Assembly (NCBI GenBank): GCA_019636615.1
Contig: JAHBXF010000001.1
Span: 186,001 to 250,000 of the forward strand
Reading direction: 5' to 3'
Length of the DNA: 64,000 nt
Origin: Phycisphaeraceae bacterium
GTDB lineage: Bacteria; Planctomycetota; Phycisphaerae; Phycisphaerales; UBA1924
The notes beneath the pieces were generated by a model. The model worked only from the letters and a program-made list of their open reading frames with translations. It ran no database searches and had not been told where the DNA came from. Below are positions 25,481 through 34,033 of this stretch, piece after piece (the first letter of the stretch is position 1; every line of letters starts with the position of its first letter). The position numbers and the translations under genes are program-made.

Positions 25481-26686
25481 ATGCCAACCAAAAACATCGC
25501 CTCAACCGACGTCGCCGGCAAACGAGCCCTCATCCGCGTCGATTTCAACGTGCCCATCAAGAACGGCGTCATCACCGACGACCGCCGCATCGCCTCCTCG
25601 GTGCCAACCATCCGCAGCGTGATCGACCGCGGCGGACGCGCGATTCTCATGTCGCACCTGGGCCGCCCCGAGGGCAACGGCTACGCCCAGGCAGACTCTC
25701 TCAAGCCCTGCGCCGAGCGCCTCGCCGAACTGCTCGGCCGCCCCGTCGCCTTCCCCAGCACCGATTGCACCGACGATGCCGCCGCCGCCGGCGTGGCCGC
25801 CATGAAGAACGGCGACGTGCTGCTGCTCGAAAACCTCCGCTTCCACGCGGGCGAGAAAACCGGCGACGCCGCCTTCGCCGCTCGACTGGCCGCGCTGGGT
25901 GACCTCTACGTCAACGACGCCTTCGGCACCAGCCACCGCCCCGACGCCTCGATGGTCGCCCTCCCCCGCGCCATGCAGGGCAAGCCCCGCGTCGCCGGCC
26001 TGCTCCTCGAGAAAGAACTCAAGTTCCTCTCCGAGTCTCTCGCCAGCCCCGCCAAGCCCTTTGTCGTCGTCCTGGGCGGCGCGAAGGTCAGCGACAAACT
26101 CGGCTGCATCGAGCACCTCCTTCCCAAGGCCAGCGCCATCCTCGTCGGCGGGGCCATGGCCTACACCTTCCTCAAGGCCCTGGGCCGCAAGGTGGGTTCC
26201 AGCCGCGTCGAAGACGCCCGAATCAACGACGCCAAACGCATCATCGACCTCGCCGCCAACCTCAAGTGCGACCTGCACCTGCCCAAAGACCACGTCTGCG
26301 GCGATTCCTTCGTCGAGCGTCCCGCCACCATGCAGGTCTTCGATGACGACATCCAGGACGGCTTCCTGGGCCTCGACATCGGCCCCAAAACACAGACCGA
26401 CTACGTCCTCGTCCTCCGTCGCGCCAAGACCATCGTCTGGAACGGCCCCATGGGCGTCTCCGAGTGGGGTTTCTTCGCCACCGGCACCCAGCAGGTCGCC
26501 AAGGCCATCGTCGATGCCACCAAGGCCGGCGCGCTGAGCATCGTCGGCGGCGGCGACTCGGCCGCGGCCGTCGAGAAACTCGGCATGGCCGACCAGATGA
26601 CCCACGTCTCGACCGGCGGCGGCGCCAGCCTCGAAATGCTCGAAGGCAAAGCCTTCGAGAGCGTCGAAGTGCTCGACAAGGCCTGA
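25481..26686 (+). CDS. pgk: phosphoglycerate kinase
   Basis: 401 aa, full length. Catalyses 1,3-bisphosphoglycerate + ADP to 3-phosphoglycerate + ATP in glycolysis. KRALIRVDFNVPIKNG, SHLGRPEG, LLENLRFHAGEK, KPFVVVLGGAKVSDK, WNGPMGVSEWG and SIVGGGDSAAAVEKLG are all diagnostic. GGGGAG lies 5 nt before the ATG. It follows the truncated atp cluster closely and ends in a strong terminator at 26716, so it may be the last gene of the same transcript. Confidence 0.97.
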   Translation: MPTKNIASTDVAGKRALIRVDFNVPIKNGVITDDRRIASSVPTIRSVIDRGGRAILMSHLGRPEGNGYAQADSLKPCAERLAELLGRPVAFPSTDCTDDAAAAGVAAMKNGDVLLLENLRFHAGEKTGDAAFAARLAALGDLYVNDAFGTSHRPDASMVALPRAMQGKPRVAGLLLEKELKFLSESLASPAKPFVVVLGGAKVSDKLGCIEHLLPKASAILVGGAMAYTFLKALGRKVGSSRVEDARINDAKRIIDLAANLKCDLHLPKDHVCGDSFVERPATMQVFDDDIQDGFLGLDIGPKTQTDYVLVLRRAKTIVWNGPMGVSEWGFFATGTQQVAKAIVDATKAGALSIVGGGDSAAAVEKLGMADQMTHVSTGGGASLEMLEGKAFESVEVLDKA

Positions 26687-26715
26687 GCCCAACACGCTCA
26701 CTCCACCAGAAAACA

Positions 26716-26761
26716 ACGCACGCCGCGCCCCTCCTGATGGTGCGCGGCGTGCGTCTTTTTA
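26716..26761 (+). terminator. strong Rho-independent terminator after pgk
   Basis: Perfect 13-bp stem ACGCACGCCGCGC (26716-26728) / GCGCGGCGTGCGT (26742-26754), then CTTTTTAT. It marks the end of the atp-pgk transcript. Confidence 0.9.
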
Positions 26762-26879
26762 TCCCCCGCGCTTCCGGGCAGCGCCGTCTTCGCCGGCCCA
26801 AACCCGCGGGCCTGTCAAGCCCGAGGCCAGCCTTTCAGCACCCGCCGTTCTCCCACACGCCGCACGCCTCATCACGATG

Positions 26880-27545
26880 ACCGAATCACGCCTGTGGAGT
26901 CACGACTGCCGGCTGTCAGTTCGAACACCGACTGCCGCCTTCACTCCCCCTTGCCTCTTTCGAAACTATTGCATCCTCTGCATCTTCTGCTTTGTCCCGG
27001 CAGCACAGGCCTCCCGCCTGCGCGCCTCTGCCTTCCCTCGCACCAGAGGTGCGAAGGGCTGGGTGCCGCGGTGTGGCGCTTCGCCATGCCGCGCAAGACG
27101 CTGCGTTGCACACTTCCCTCCGGCCACGGCGAAGCCGTGGAGGTCAATCGCCGGGGGTAGCCGCGCCAGCGGCACCCCCGGTACGCATCCTCAAAACCCT
27201 CTCAGCGCCGCGAAGCGGCGCGGCCGAACACAAGGCCTTCCGGTGAACCTCCGCCTTCATCCAAACACCGACTGCACAGGTGCCGCGGTGTGGCGTCTTC
27301 GCCATGCCGCGCAAGACGCTGCGTTGCGCCGCTTGTGCCAGCGGCACCACAACGCTCACCATGCACCTTCTTCCGAACGCCAAACGCTCCGTGTCTTCCG
27401 TCTTCCCCCTCCTGCCATCCCTCGCACCGAAGGTGCGAAGGGCTGTAGCCACGGGTGAAGCGCAGGTCGCCGCCAGGCGACCGAAGCGCAACCCGTGGAT
27501 AGCGTCGAAAAACCTTCTGCCCCGGAGGGGCAGCGGAGTTCCACA
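26880..27545. repeat. palindrome-rich intergenic repeat cluster
   Basis: This lies in a 909-nt stretch without a credible gene (26687-27595). A ~48-nt segment starting GGTGCCGCGGTGTGGCG and ending GACGCTGCGTTGC occurs twice (about 27061 and 27279). Nested palindromes with GAA or GCCA loops recur: CGCACC-AGA-GGTGCG, CCACGGC-GAA-GCCGTGG, CCGGGGGT...ACCCCCGG enclosing GCCGC-GCCA-GCGGC, GCGCCGC-GAA-GCGGCGC, CGCACC-GAA-GGTGCG, and CCACGGGT...ACCCGTGG (27449-27498) enclosing GGTCGCC-GCCA-GGCGACC. The shared architecture indicates copies of a small palindromic repeat family of REP/MITE type. No transposase gene is present. Confidence 0.6.
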
Positions 27546-27595
27546 ACATCCACCCGCCCCACTTCCCCCCTCCACCCCGCCAACCATACCCCCGC

Positions 27596-30500
27596 ATGGC
27601 ACTCTCAACCTCCTGCCTCTCCCTCGCCCTCCTCGCACTCGCTGGTGGCACTGCCGCCGCGCAGCCCGCCCCCGCACCTGCTGCCGCAACCACGCTACCA
27701 ACACCTTCCCCCCAACCCCCCGCCCAGCCCGCCCCCCAGCCTCCCAACGGCGACGAAGCCAACACCCCACCACTCATCGAACCCGCGCCAGACTCTAAAC
27801 CCGACGCTGCTTCCGACAAGTGGGACGTCTCCACCCTCCGCGGCACCACGTCCTCCGTTGACATCACCGTCTCCGAGGGCACCTGGCTCTCCCTCGATGT
27901 CAGCCCCGACGGCCGCACCATCGTCTTCGATCTGCTCGGCGACCTCTACACCATCCCCATCGAAGGCGGCGACGCCGCGCCCCTCACCTCCGGCCCCGCG
28001 TGGGACATGCACCCCCGCTTCAGCCCCTGCGGCCAGTGGGTCGCCTTCACTTCCGACCGCACCGGCGACAACAACAAAGGCGGCGACAACATCTGGATCA
28101 CCCGCCTCGACGGCACCGAATCCCGCCAGATCACGCGCGAATCCTTCCGCCTGCTCACACAGCCCACCTGGTCGCCCGACGGTCAGTACATCGTCGCCCG
28201 CAAGCACTTCACCGGCCGCCGCTCGCTGGGCGCTGGCGAAATGTGGATGTACCACGTCAACGGCCGCACCGACGGCCTGCAACTCACCACGCGCCAGAGC
28301 GACCAGAAAGACGCCGGCGAACCCGTCTTCTCGCCCGACGGCCGCTACCTCTACTACTCCTTCGACGCCGCGCCGGGCCAGAACTTCGAATACGACAAAG
28401 ACTCCAACGCCGGCATCTACGCCATCAACCGCCTCGACCTCGTCGAAGGGCGCACCGAGCGCTTCATCGCCGGGCCCGGCGGCGCGTGCCGCCCCACGCC
28501 AAGCCCGGACGGCGCTTCCATCGCCTTTGTCCGCCGCGTGCGCTATCAAACCGCCCTCTTCGTCATGGATATCGCCTCGGGCATCGCCCGCCAGGTCTAC
28601 GGCAACCTCGAACGCGACAACCAGGAAACCTGGGCCATCCACGGCGTCTATCCCGGCATCGCCTACACGCCAGATTCCAAAGCCATCGTCTTCTGGGCCG
28701 GGGGCAAGATCCACCACCTCGATCTCGAATCCGGCCGCGCGGCCCCGATCCCCTTCCGTGTCAACACCTCCCGCCAGTTCACACAGGCCCACCGCCTGCC
28801 CGTCGAAGTCGCACCCGAAACCTTCAACGTCAAGATGCTGCGCAGCGTCACACGCTCGCCCAACGGCGACGCCGTCGCCTTCCAGGCGCTGGGCCACATC
28901 TACACCGCGCGCATCGAAGGCGATGCCCCCGACTGGCGCATCGTCGGCGAGCCGCGCCGCCTCACCACCGCCGCCGATGAGTTCGAGTTCTTCCCCTCGT
29001 GGTCGCGCGACGGGGCGCACATCGTCTATGTCGCGTGGAACGATGAACGCCTGGGCGCGGTGCGCATCGCCCGCGCCGACGGCGCGGGTCAGCCCGTCAC
29101 CGTCACCGAAAACCCCGGCCATTACGCCGACCCCGTCTTCAGCCCCGACGGCGCCTGGATCGTCTACGGCAAAGGCTCGGGCGGTTACCTCACCCACCCC
29201 GCGTGGAGCGCCAACCCCGGCCTCTACGCCGCGCCAAACCCCGCCGCCAATGGCGGCACGCCCGGCCCGTCGCGCTTCCTCACGCGGCGCGGCACCAACC
29301 CCCACTTCGGCGCAGACTCCGCCCGTGTCTTCCTCACCATGCGCGAGGGCGGCGCCGACTCTGACCGCGTGAGCCTCATCAGCCTCGACCTCGCCCGCGC
29401 CGCCGACGAGCGCACGCACTACCGCAGCGACTGGGCCACCGAGATGGCCGTCAGCCCCGACGGCCGCTGGCTCGCCTTCGCCGAACGCTTCAACGTCTTC
29501 GTCACCCCCTTCCTCGCCACAGGCCGCGACATCAACATCGGGCCCAAAGCCAGCGCGGCGCCGGTGGTGAAGGTCTCAAGCGAGGCCGGCATGAACCTGC
29601 ACTGGTCCGGCGACAGCGCCTCCCTCTGCTGGTCGCTGGGCCCCACGCTCATGGCCCAGCCCGTGTCGCACGCGCTCATCCCCGCGCCCAGAGGCAGCGA
29701 GAAAACCGCCGGCGAAAGCGCCGCGCAGAGCGAAGTGCCCAAACCGCCCTACGCCCTGCCCATCACGTTCACAGCCAAGCACGATCTCCCGCGCCGCGCC
29801 GACGGCGGCGAATCTGTCATCGCGCTCACCAACGCGCGCATCCTCACGATGCAGACCGACCCCGCCGGCGGCCCCCGCGCCGGACGCATCATCGACAACG
29901 GCGTGATCATCGTGCGTGCCAACCGCATCGCCGCCGTGGGCCCGCAGGCCACGACGCCGATCCCCGCCGGGGCGCAGCGCATCGACCTGCGCGGCGCCAC
30001 CGTCGCCCCAGGCCTCGTCGATGTTCACGCCCACGGCGCGCAGGCGTCCGCGGGCGTCACGCCGCAGAAAAACTGGATCGACTTCGCCAACCTCGCCTTC
30101 GGCGTCACCACCATCCACGACCCTTCCAACAACACCGAGGCTATTTTCTCCGCCGCGGAACTCGCCCGCACCGGCCTCGTTCTCAGCCCGCGCACGTTCA
30201 GCACGGGCACCATCCTCTACGGCGCGGCGGGCAACTTCAAGGCCGAGGTCGAATCGCTCGACGACGCGCTCTTTCACCTGGGCCGCATGAAGGCCGTGGG
30301 CGCGATCTCGGTGAAGAGTTACAACCAGCCGCGCCGCGACCAGCGCCAGTTCGTGATGGAGGCCGCGCGAAGGCTGGGCATCATGGTCGTGCCCGAGGGC
30401 GGCGCGCTCTACCAGCACAACCTCACCATGGTCATCGACGGGCACACCTCCGTCGAGCACACGCTGCCCGTTGAGAATATCTACAGCGATGTCGCCGCGC

Positions 30501-31216
30501 TGTGGGGCGCCACGCAGGTCGGCTACACGCCGACGCTGGGCGTCGCGTACGGCGGCATGGGCGGCGAGAACTACTGGTACGCCCGCACGAACGTGTGGGA
30601 GAACCAGCGCCTGATGAACTTTGTGCCTCGCTACGTGGTTGACCCTCGCTCGCGCCGTCGCACCGACGCGCCGGACGAAGAATGGAACCACATCAAGGCC
30701 GCGGGCATCGCCAAGCGGCTGCTCGACGCGGGCGTGCGCCCGACCATCGGCGCGCACGGCCAACTCGCCGGCCTCGCCGCGCACTGGGAAATGTGGATGT
30801 TCGTGCAGGGCGGCATGACGCCCTTCGAAGCGCTGCGCGCGGCGACGATCGACGGCGCGTGGTACGTGGGCCTCGACGGCGACATCGGCTCGATCGAGCC
30901 GGGCAAACTCGCCGACCTTGTCGTCTTCGAGCAGGACCCCACCGAGGACATCCGCCGCAGCGAGCACATCCGCTTCACGATGCTCAACGGCCGCCTCTTC
31001 GACGCGCTCTCGATGCAGCCGCTGGCGCCCGTCGCCGGCGAGCGCCCGCGGTTCTTCTTCGAAGAACTGCAGTCGGGCGCTTTCGGCGGCATCGCCGCCG
31101 CCAACCTCGCACGCTTCGCCGCGGGGTGCGTGGGCTGCGGGCGGCCCGGCGCGGCGTGCGGCCCGGTGCGCGACGAGCACGACCCGCTCAGCCACGGCCC
31201 CAGCGGTTACCGCTGA
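27596..31216 (+). CDS. exported amidohydrolase with N-terminal TolB-like propeller
   Basis: 1206 aa. A signal peptide (LSTSCLSLALLALAGGTAAAQ) and a Pro-rich linker precede a PD40/TolB-type beta-propeller with repeated F/LSPDGR blades (LDVSPDGRTIVF, RFSPCGQWVAF, VFSPDGRYLYYS, AVSPDGRWLAF) over residues ~80-690. The C-terminal ~450 residues are an amidohydrolase: ATVAPGLVDVHAHGAQ with the metal-binding HxH, EHTLPVENIYSD, GAHGQLAG, and the usual closing GSIEPGKLADLVVFEQDP. Related proteins are annotated as imidazolonepropionase-like or peptidase-associated amidohydrolases. A Cys-containing tail (CVGCGRPGAACG) follows. The top-strand GC skew reverses within this gene. Confidence 0.88.
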   Translation: MALSTSCLSLALLALAGGTAAAQPAPAPAAATTLPTPSPQPPAQPAPQPPNGDEANTPPLIEPAPDSKPDAASDKWDVSTLRGTTSSVDITVSEGTWLSLDVSPDGRTIVFDLLGDLYTIPIEGGDAAPLTSGPAWDMHPRFSPCGQWVAFTSDRTGDNNKGGDNIWITRLDGTESRQITRESFRLLTQPTWSPDGQYIVARKHFTGRRSLGAGEMWMYHVNGRTDGLQLTTRQSDQKDAGEPVFSPDGRYLYYSFDAAPGQNFEYDKDSNAGIYAINRLDLVEGRTERFIAGPGGACRPTPSPDGASIAFVRRVRYQTALFVMDIASGIARQVYGNLERDNQETWAIHGVYPGIAYTPDSKAIVFWAGGKIHHLDLESGRAAPIPFRVNTSRQFTQAHRLPVEVAPETFNVKMLRSVTRSPNGDAVAFQALGHIYTARIEGDAPDWRIVGEPRRLTTAADEFEFFPSWSRDGAHIVYVAWNDERLGAVRIARADGAGQPVTVTENPGHYADPVFSPDGAWIVYGKGSGGYLTHPAWSANPGLYAAPNPAANGGTPGPSRFLTRRGTNPHFGADSARVFLTMREGGADSDRVSLISLDLARAADERTHYRSDWATEMAVSPDGRWLAFAERFNVFVTPFLATGRDINIGPKASAAPVVKVSSEAGMNLHWSGDSASLCWSLGPTLMAQPVSHALIPAPRGSEKTAGESAAQSEVPKPPYALPITFTAKHDLPRRADGGESVIALTNARILTMQTDPAGGPRAGRIIDNGVIIVRANRIAAVGPQATTPIPAGAQRIDLRGATVAPGLVDVHAHGAQASAGVTPQKNWIDFANLAFGVTTIHDPSNNTEAIFSAAELARTGLVLSPRTFSTGTILYGAAGNFKAEVESLDDALFHLGRMKAVGAISVKSYNQPRRDQRQFVMEAARRLGIMVVPEGGALYQHNLTMVIDGHTSVEHTLPVENIYSDVAALWGATQVGYTPTLGVAYGGMGGENYWYARTNVWENQRLMNFVPRYVVDPRSRRRTDAPDEEWNHIKAAGIAKRLLDAGVRPTIGAHGQLAGLAAHWEMWMFVQGGMTPFEALRAATIDGAWYVGLDGDIGSIEPGKLADLVVFEQDPTEDIRRSEHIRFTMLNGRLFDALSMQPLAPVAGERPRFFFEELQSGAFGGIAAANLARFAAGCVGCGRPGAACGPVRDEHDPLSHGPSGYR

Positions 31217-32616
31217 TCACCGTTCTCGGCACGCTCGCCGCCCGCGGGCGCGAGCCGCTTCTCGCTCGCGGCGATCATCACCGCCGTCATCGCGTCGCCG
31301 CCGGTGTTCACCACCGTGCGGCACATGTCGAGCAGGCGGTCCATGCCCAGGATGATCGCGATGCCCTGCGGGGGCACGTTGATCGACTGCAGCACGACGA
31401 TCATCAGCACGATGCTCGCGCCGGGGATGCCCGCCGAGCCGATGGAGACAAGCGTGGCGGTGAGCACGATCATGGCCTGGTCGCCCAGAGTGAGGTCGAT
31501 GTTGTAGAACTGCGCCAGGAAGACCGCGACCACGGACTGGTACATCGCGGTGCCGTTCATGTTCATGGTGGCGCCCAGCGGCAGCACGAAACTCACGATG
31601 TCGTCGGGCACGCCCAGCCTGCGGGCGCACTGCATGTTCACGGGCAGCGTGGCGTTGGAAGAAGAACTCGAGAAGGCCAGCAACTGGGCCGGGGCCATGC
31701 CGCGGTAGAAACGCGTGAAGGTCATTCTGTTGTCGGCGGGCGTGGCCAGCCAGAGCGCGACCGGGTAGGCGACCAGGCTCATGGTGGCCAGGCCGGTGAC
31801 GACAACCGCGACGTAGACACCCAGCGCGCGCAGCACGTCGAGCCCGGTCGTGGCGATGATGGGCGCGATCAGCGCAAAGACGGCGAGGGGCGCCATGCGC
31901 ATGACCGTGTTCACGATGATCGTCATGACCTCGGTCATGGTCTCGCACATCTCGGTCACACGCCGGCTGCGCTCGATGGGCAGCAGCGTGAGGGCCGCGC
32001 CCACGGCGATGGCCAGCGCGACGACCTGGATCATCTCGGCCGTGGCGAGCGCGGCGAAGGGGTTGATCGGGACGATGTGCAGGATCTGGTCCCACGCGGA
32101 GATGGCCTTCGCCCGAGTCTCGCCGGCGGCCGCGCTCTGGGCGGCCTGCTCGGCGAACTGCGCCATGAGTTCCTCGCGGGAAGCATCTGAGACATAATCG
32201 CCGGGCTTGATCGTTCGTGTGAGGCCGATGCCCAGCACGATGGAGAGGCTCGTCATCACGAGGAAGATGAGGAGCGTTTTGCCCCCGATGCGGCCGAGTT
32301 TGCGCACGTCGCCCAGGCTCGCAGCCCCGGCAACGAGCGAGAAGAGCACGATGGGAACGGCGATGAACCGCAGCGCGCGGATGAAGAGTTTGCCCAAGAA
32401 GTCGCACCCCTCGATGAGAAACTTGACGCCCGCGGCGGCGAACCCCGCGTTGGCGTTGGCCTCGGAGGCTTCTCGAGCCAGGTACGCGGCCTTGTCGCCC
32501 ACGCCGATGGCGCTCCACGACTGCGCCGACCAGAGCAGGTTGAGCGCGACACCAACACCGACACCGAGCAGCAGGCTGATGATGATCTTGATGTGCATGG
32601 GCACGCGGCGTTTCAT
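31207..32616 (-). CDS. dicarboxylate/amino acid:cation symporter (DAACS family)
   Basis: 469 aa, inner membrane, Na+ or H+ coupled uptake of glutamate or C4-dicarboxylates. Family blocks: FIRALRFIAVPIVLFSLVAGAAS, AFSSSSSNATLPVNMQCARRLGV (the serine-rich re-entrant loop), FVLPLGATMNMNGTAMYQSV and the closing ILGMDRLLDMCRTVVNTGGDAMTA. The frame opens at 32652, but ATG 32616 (MKRRVPMHIKIIISLLLG) gives the usual short basic start. Overlaps the end of the convergent amidohydrolase gene by 10 nt. Last of a minus-strand run of six genes. Confidence 0.93.
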   Translation of the reverse strand: MKRRVPMHIKIIISLLLGVGVGVALNLLWSAQSWSAIGVGDKAAYLAREASEANANAGFAAAGVKFLIEGCDFLGKLFIRALRFIAVPIVLFSLVAGAASLGDVRKLGRIGGKTLLIFLVMTSLSIVLGIGLTRTIKPGDYVSDASREELMAQFAEQAAQSAAAGETRAKAISAWDQILHIVPINPFAALATAEMIQVVALAIAVGAALTLLPIERSRRVTEMCETMTEVMTIIVNTVMRMAPLAVFALIAPIIATTGLDVLRALGVYVAVVVTGLATMSLVAYPVALWLATPADNRMTFTRFYRGMAPAQLLAFSSSSSNATLPVNMQCARRLGVPDDIVSFVLPLGATMNMNGTAMYQSVVAVFLAQFYNIDLTLGDQAMIVLTATLVSIGSAGIPGASIVLMIVVLQSINVPPQGIAIILGMDRLLDMCRTVVNTGGDAMTAVMIAASEKRLAPAGGERAENGDQR

Positions 32617-32670
32617 ATGGCACAGGCTACAACGCTCGACGGGCCGGGGCAACCCCGCCGACGCAACGAT

Positions 32671-33231
32671 TCACAGGCCCTGCCCCGCCTCGTATTCGCT
32701 GACGCGCTGCGGCGTGTTGAGGTTCATGAGCACGCGGGGGTCGTCGACGGGCACGGCGGCGCAGTGCGCCCGCGAGATTTCGTCCAGGCGAGCGCCGGGG
32801 TCGTGCACGCGCGGCAGGATGTGCGCCTCGACGAACTCCCACGTGAGCATCAGCGGGTGGCCGCGCTGGTGGCCCACGGTCGGCGCCGCGGCCCGGCCCG
32901 CCGACGCGAGGGCATGAAAAACTTCCGCCGCCGGGACGGGGACATCCGCGGGGAGCACGAAGAGGGTGCGCGGCGGGTGCGGGCGAACGAAATCTAGGCC
33001 CGCGGCGAGGCTGGCGAACATGGGCGCGCTGTCGTCGGCGATGACAACATCGCGCGTTGGCGGCTCGGGGGCGATGGCCGAAGCGACGGCGCGGCTGACC
33101 ACCCAGACGCGGCGCAGCGAGATGCGTTCCAGCGCGGCATCCTGCGTGCGCCACCAGGGCTGGCCGTGGACCGGCATGAGCGGCTTGGGGATGCCCATGC
33201 GCGTGCCGCGCCCGGCGGCGAGGATGATCAC
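32671..33231 (-). CDS. MobA/MocA-like nucleotidyltransferase
   Basis: About 186 aa. VIILAAGRGTRMGIPKPLMPVHGQPW is the N-terminal nucleotide-binding signature of MobA/IspD-type transferases; FVLPADVPVPAAEV is the second metal-binding block, and HQRGHPLML is typical of the MocA branch that attaches CMP or GMP to molybdopterin. It follows xdhC directly, supporting a role in molybdenum cofactor maturation for a xanthine dehydrogenase-type enzyme not seen here. Start is uncertain: GTG 33231 gives the family N-terminus exactly; TTG 33259-33261 would add ten residues and overlap xdhC. Confidence 0.8.
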   Translation of the reverse strand: MIILAAGRGTRMGIPKPLMPVHGQPWWRTQDAALERISLRRVWVVSRAVASAIAPEPPTRDVVIADDSAPMFASLAAGLDFVRPHPPRTLFVLPADVPVPAAEVFHALASAGRAAAPTVGHQRGHPLMLTWEFVEAHILPRVHDPGARLDEISRAHCAAVPVDDPRVLMNLNTPQRVSEYEAGQGL

Positions 33232-33247
33232 GGCGCGATCGGCGGCG

Positions 33248-34033
33248 CTAGAGGGTGGCAAGTTTTCGAGCCTCGATGAGGATCTGCGCGGCCATGGAAA
33301 TGGCGACCATGCGCGGCTCTTTGCCGGTGTCGCCGACGCCGATGGGGCAGTGCACGCGCTGCACGGCGGCGTCGTCCATGCCCGAGGCGACAAGGCGGCC
33401 GAAGATGCAGACTCGCTTGCTGCGGCTGCCGATGAGGCCGGTGAAGGCCGGGGGCTGCGCCAGGAGTTGACGCAGGATGTCGAAGTCGGTGTCGTGCGAG
33501 CAGGTCATGACGCAGGCGAGTGTCGCGGCGGGCGATTCGTGCGCGGCGCGGACGGCCTCGTGCCATGAGAGGATGCGGCGGCAACGGGGGAAACGCTCGG
33601 GAGAGTTCCACTCGGGGCGGTCGTCGGCGATGACGATGTCGAGGGGTGCGGGGGCGAGGATGTCGGCGAGTTCTTTGGAGACGTGGCCCGCGCCGAAGAT
33701 CACGAGGCGGCGTGCGCTGCCGATGTATTCGAAGAAGACCTCCATCACGCCGCCGCAGCACTGGTCGGCGTCGGCGCCCAGGGTGTATTTCTCGATGCCC
33801 GAAGATCGCCGGCGCAGGTGCTCTCTCGCGGCGTCGGCGGCGAGGAGTTCGAACTGCCCTCCGCCGATGGTGCCCTGGACGGACTGCTCGGTGTCGGCGG
33901 GGCAGAAGATCATCTTCGCCCCGGCGTTGCGCGGGGTGCTGCCCTGCGTGCGGATGACGGTGGCCAGAACAAAGGGCGTGCCCCGGCGGGCGAGGTCGGC
34001 GGCACGAAGGAGGATGTCGGGCTCGTTGATCAC
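33248..34033 (-). CDS. xdhC: XdhC-family protein (molybdenum cofactor insertion)
   Basis: 261 aa. XdhC binds the molybdenum cofactor and assists its sulfuration and insertion into xanthine dehydrogenase. The XdhC_CoxI segment (FVLATVIRTQGSTPRNAGAKMIF, GTIGGGQFE) is followed by a CGG motif (QCCGGVMEVFFE) and a Rossmann domain (RLVIFGAGHVSKELADIL ... GLIGSRSKR, IGVGDTGKEPRMVAISMAAQIL). GTG 34033 overlaps the mgtE stop (GTGA), showing translational coupling; the frame upstream of it is antisense-like and was not used. Confidence 0.92.
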   Translation of the reverse strand: MINEPDILLRAADLARRGTPFVLATVIRTQGSTPRNAGAKMIFCPADTEQSVQGTIGGGQFELLAADAAREHLRRRSSGIEKYTLGADADQCCGGVMEVFFEYIGSARRLVIFGAGHVSKELADILAPAPLDIVIADDRPEWNSPERFPRCRRILSWHEAVRAAHESPAATLACVMTCSHDTDFDILRQLLAQPPAFTGLIGSRSKRVCIFGRLVASGMDDAAVQRVHCPIGVGDTGKEPRMVAISMAAQILIEARKLATL

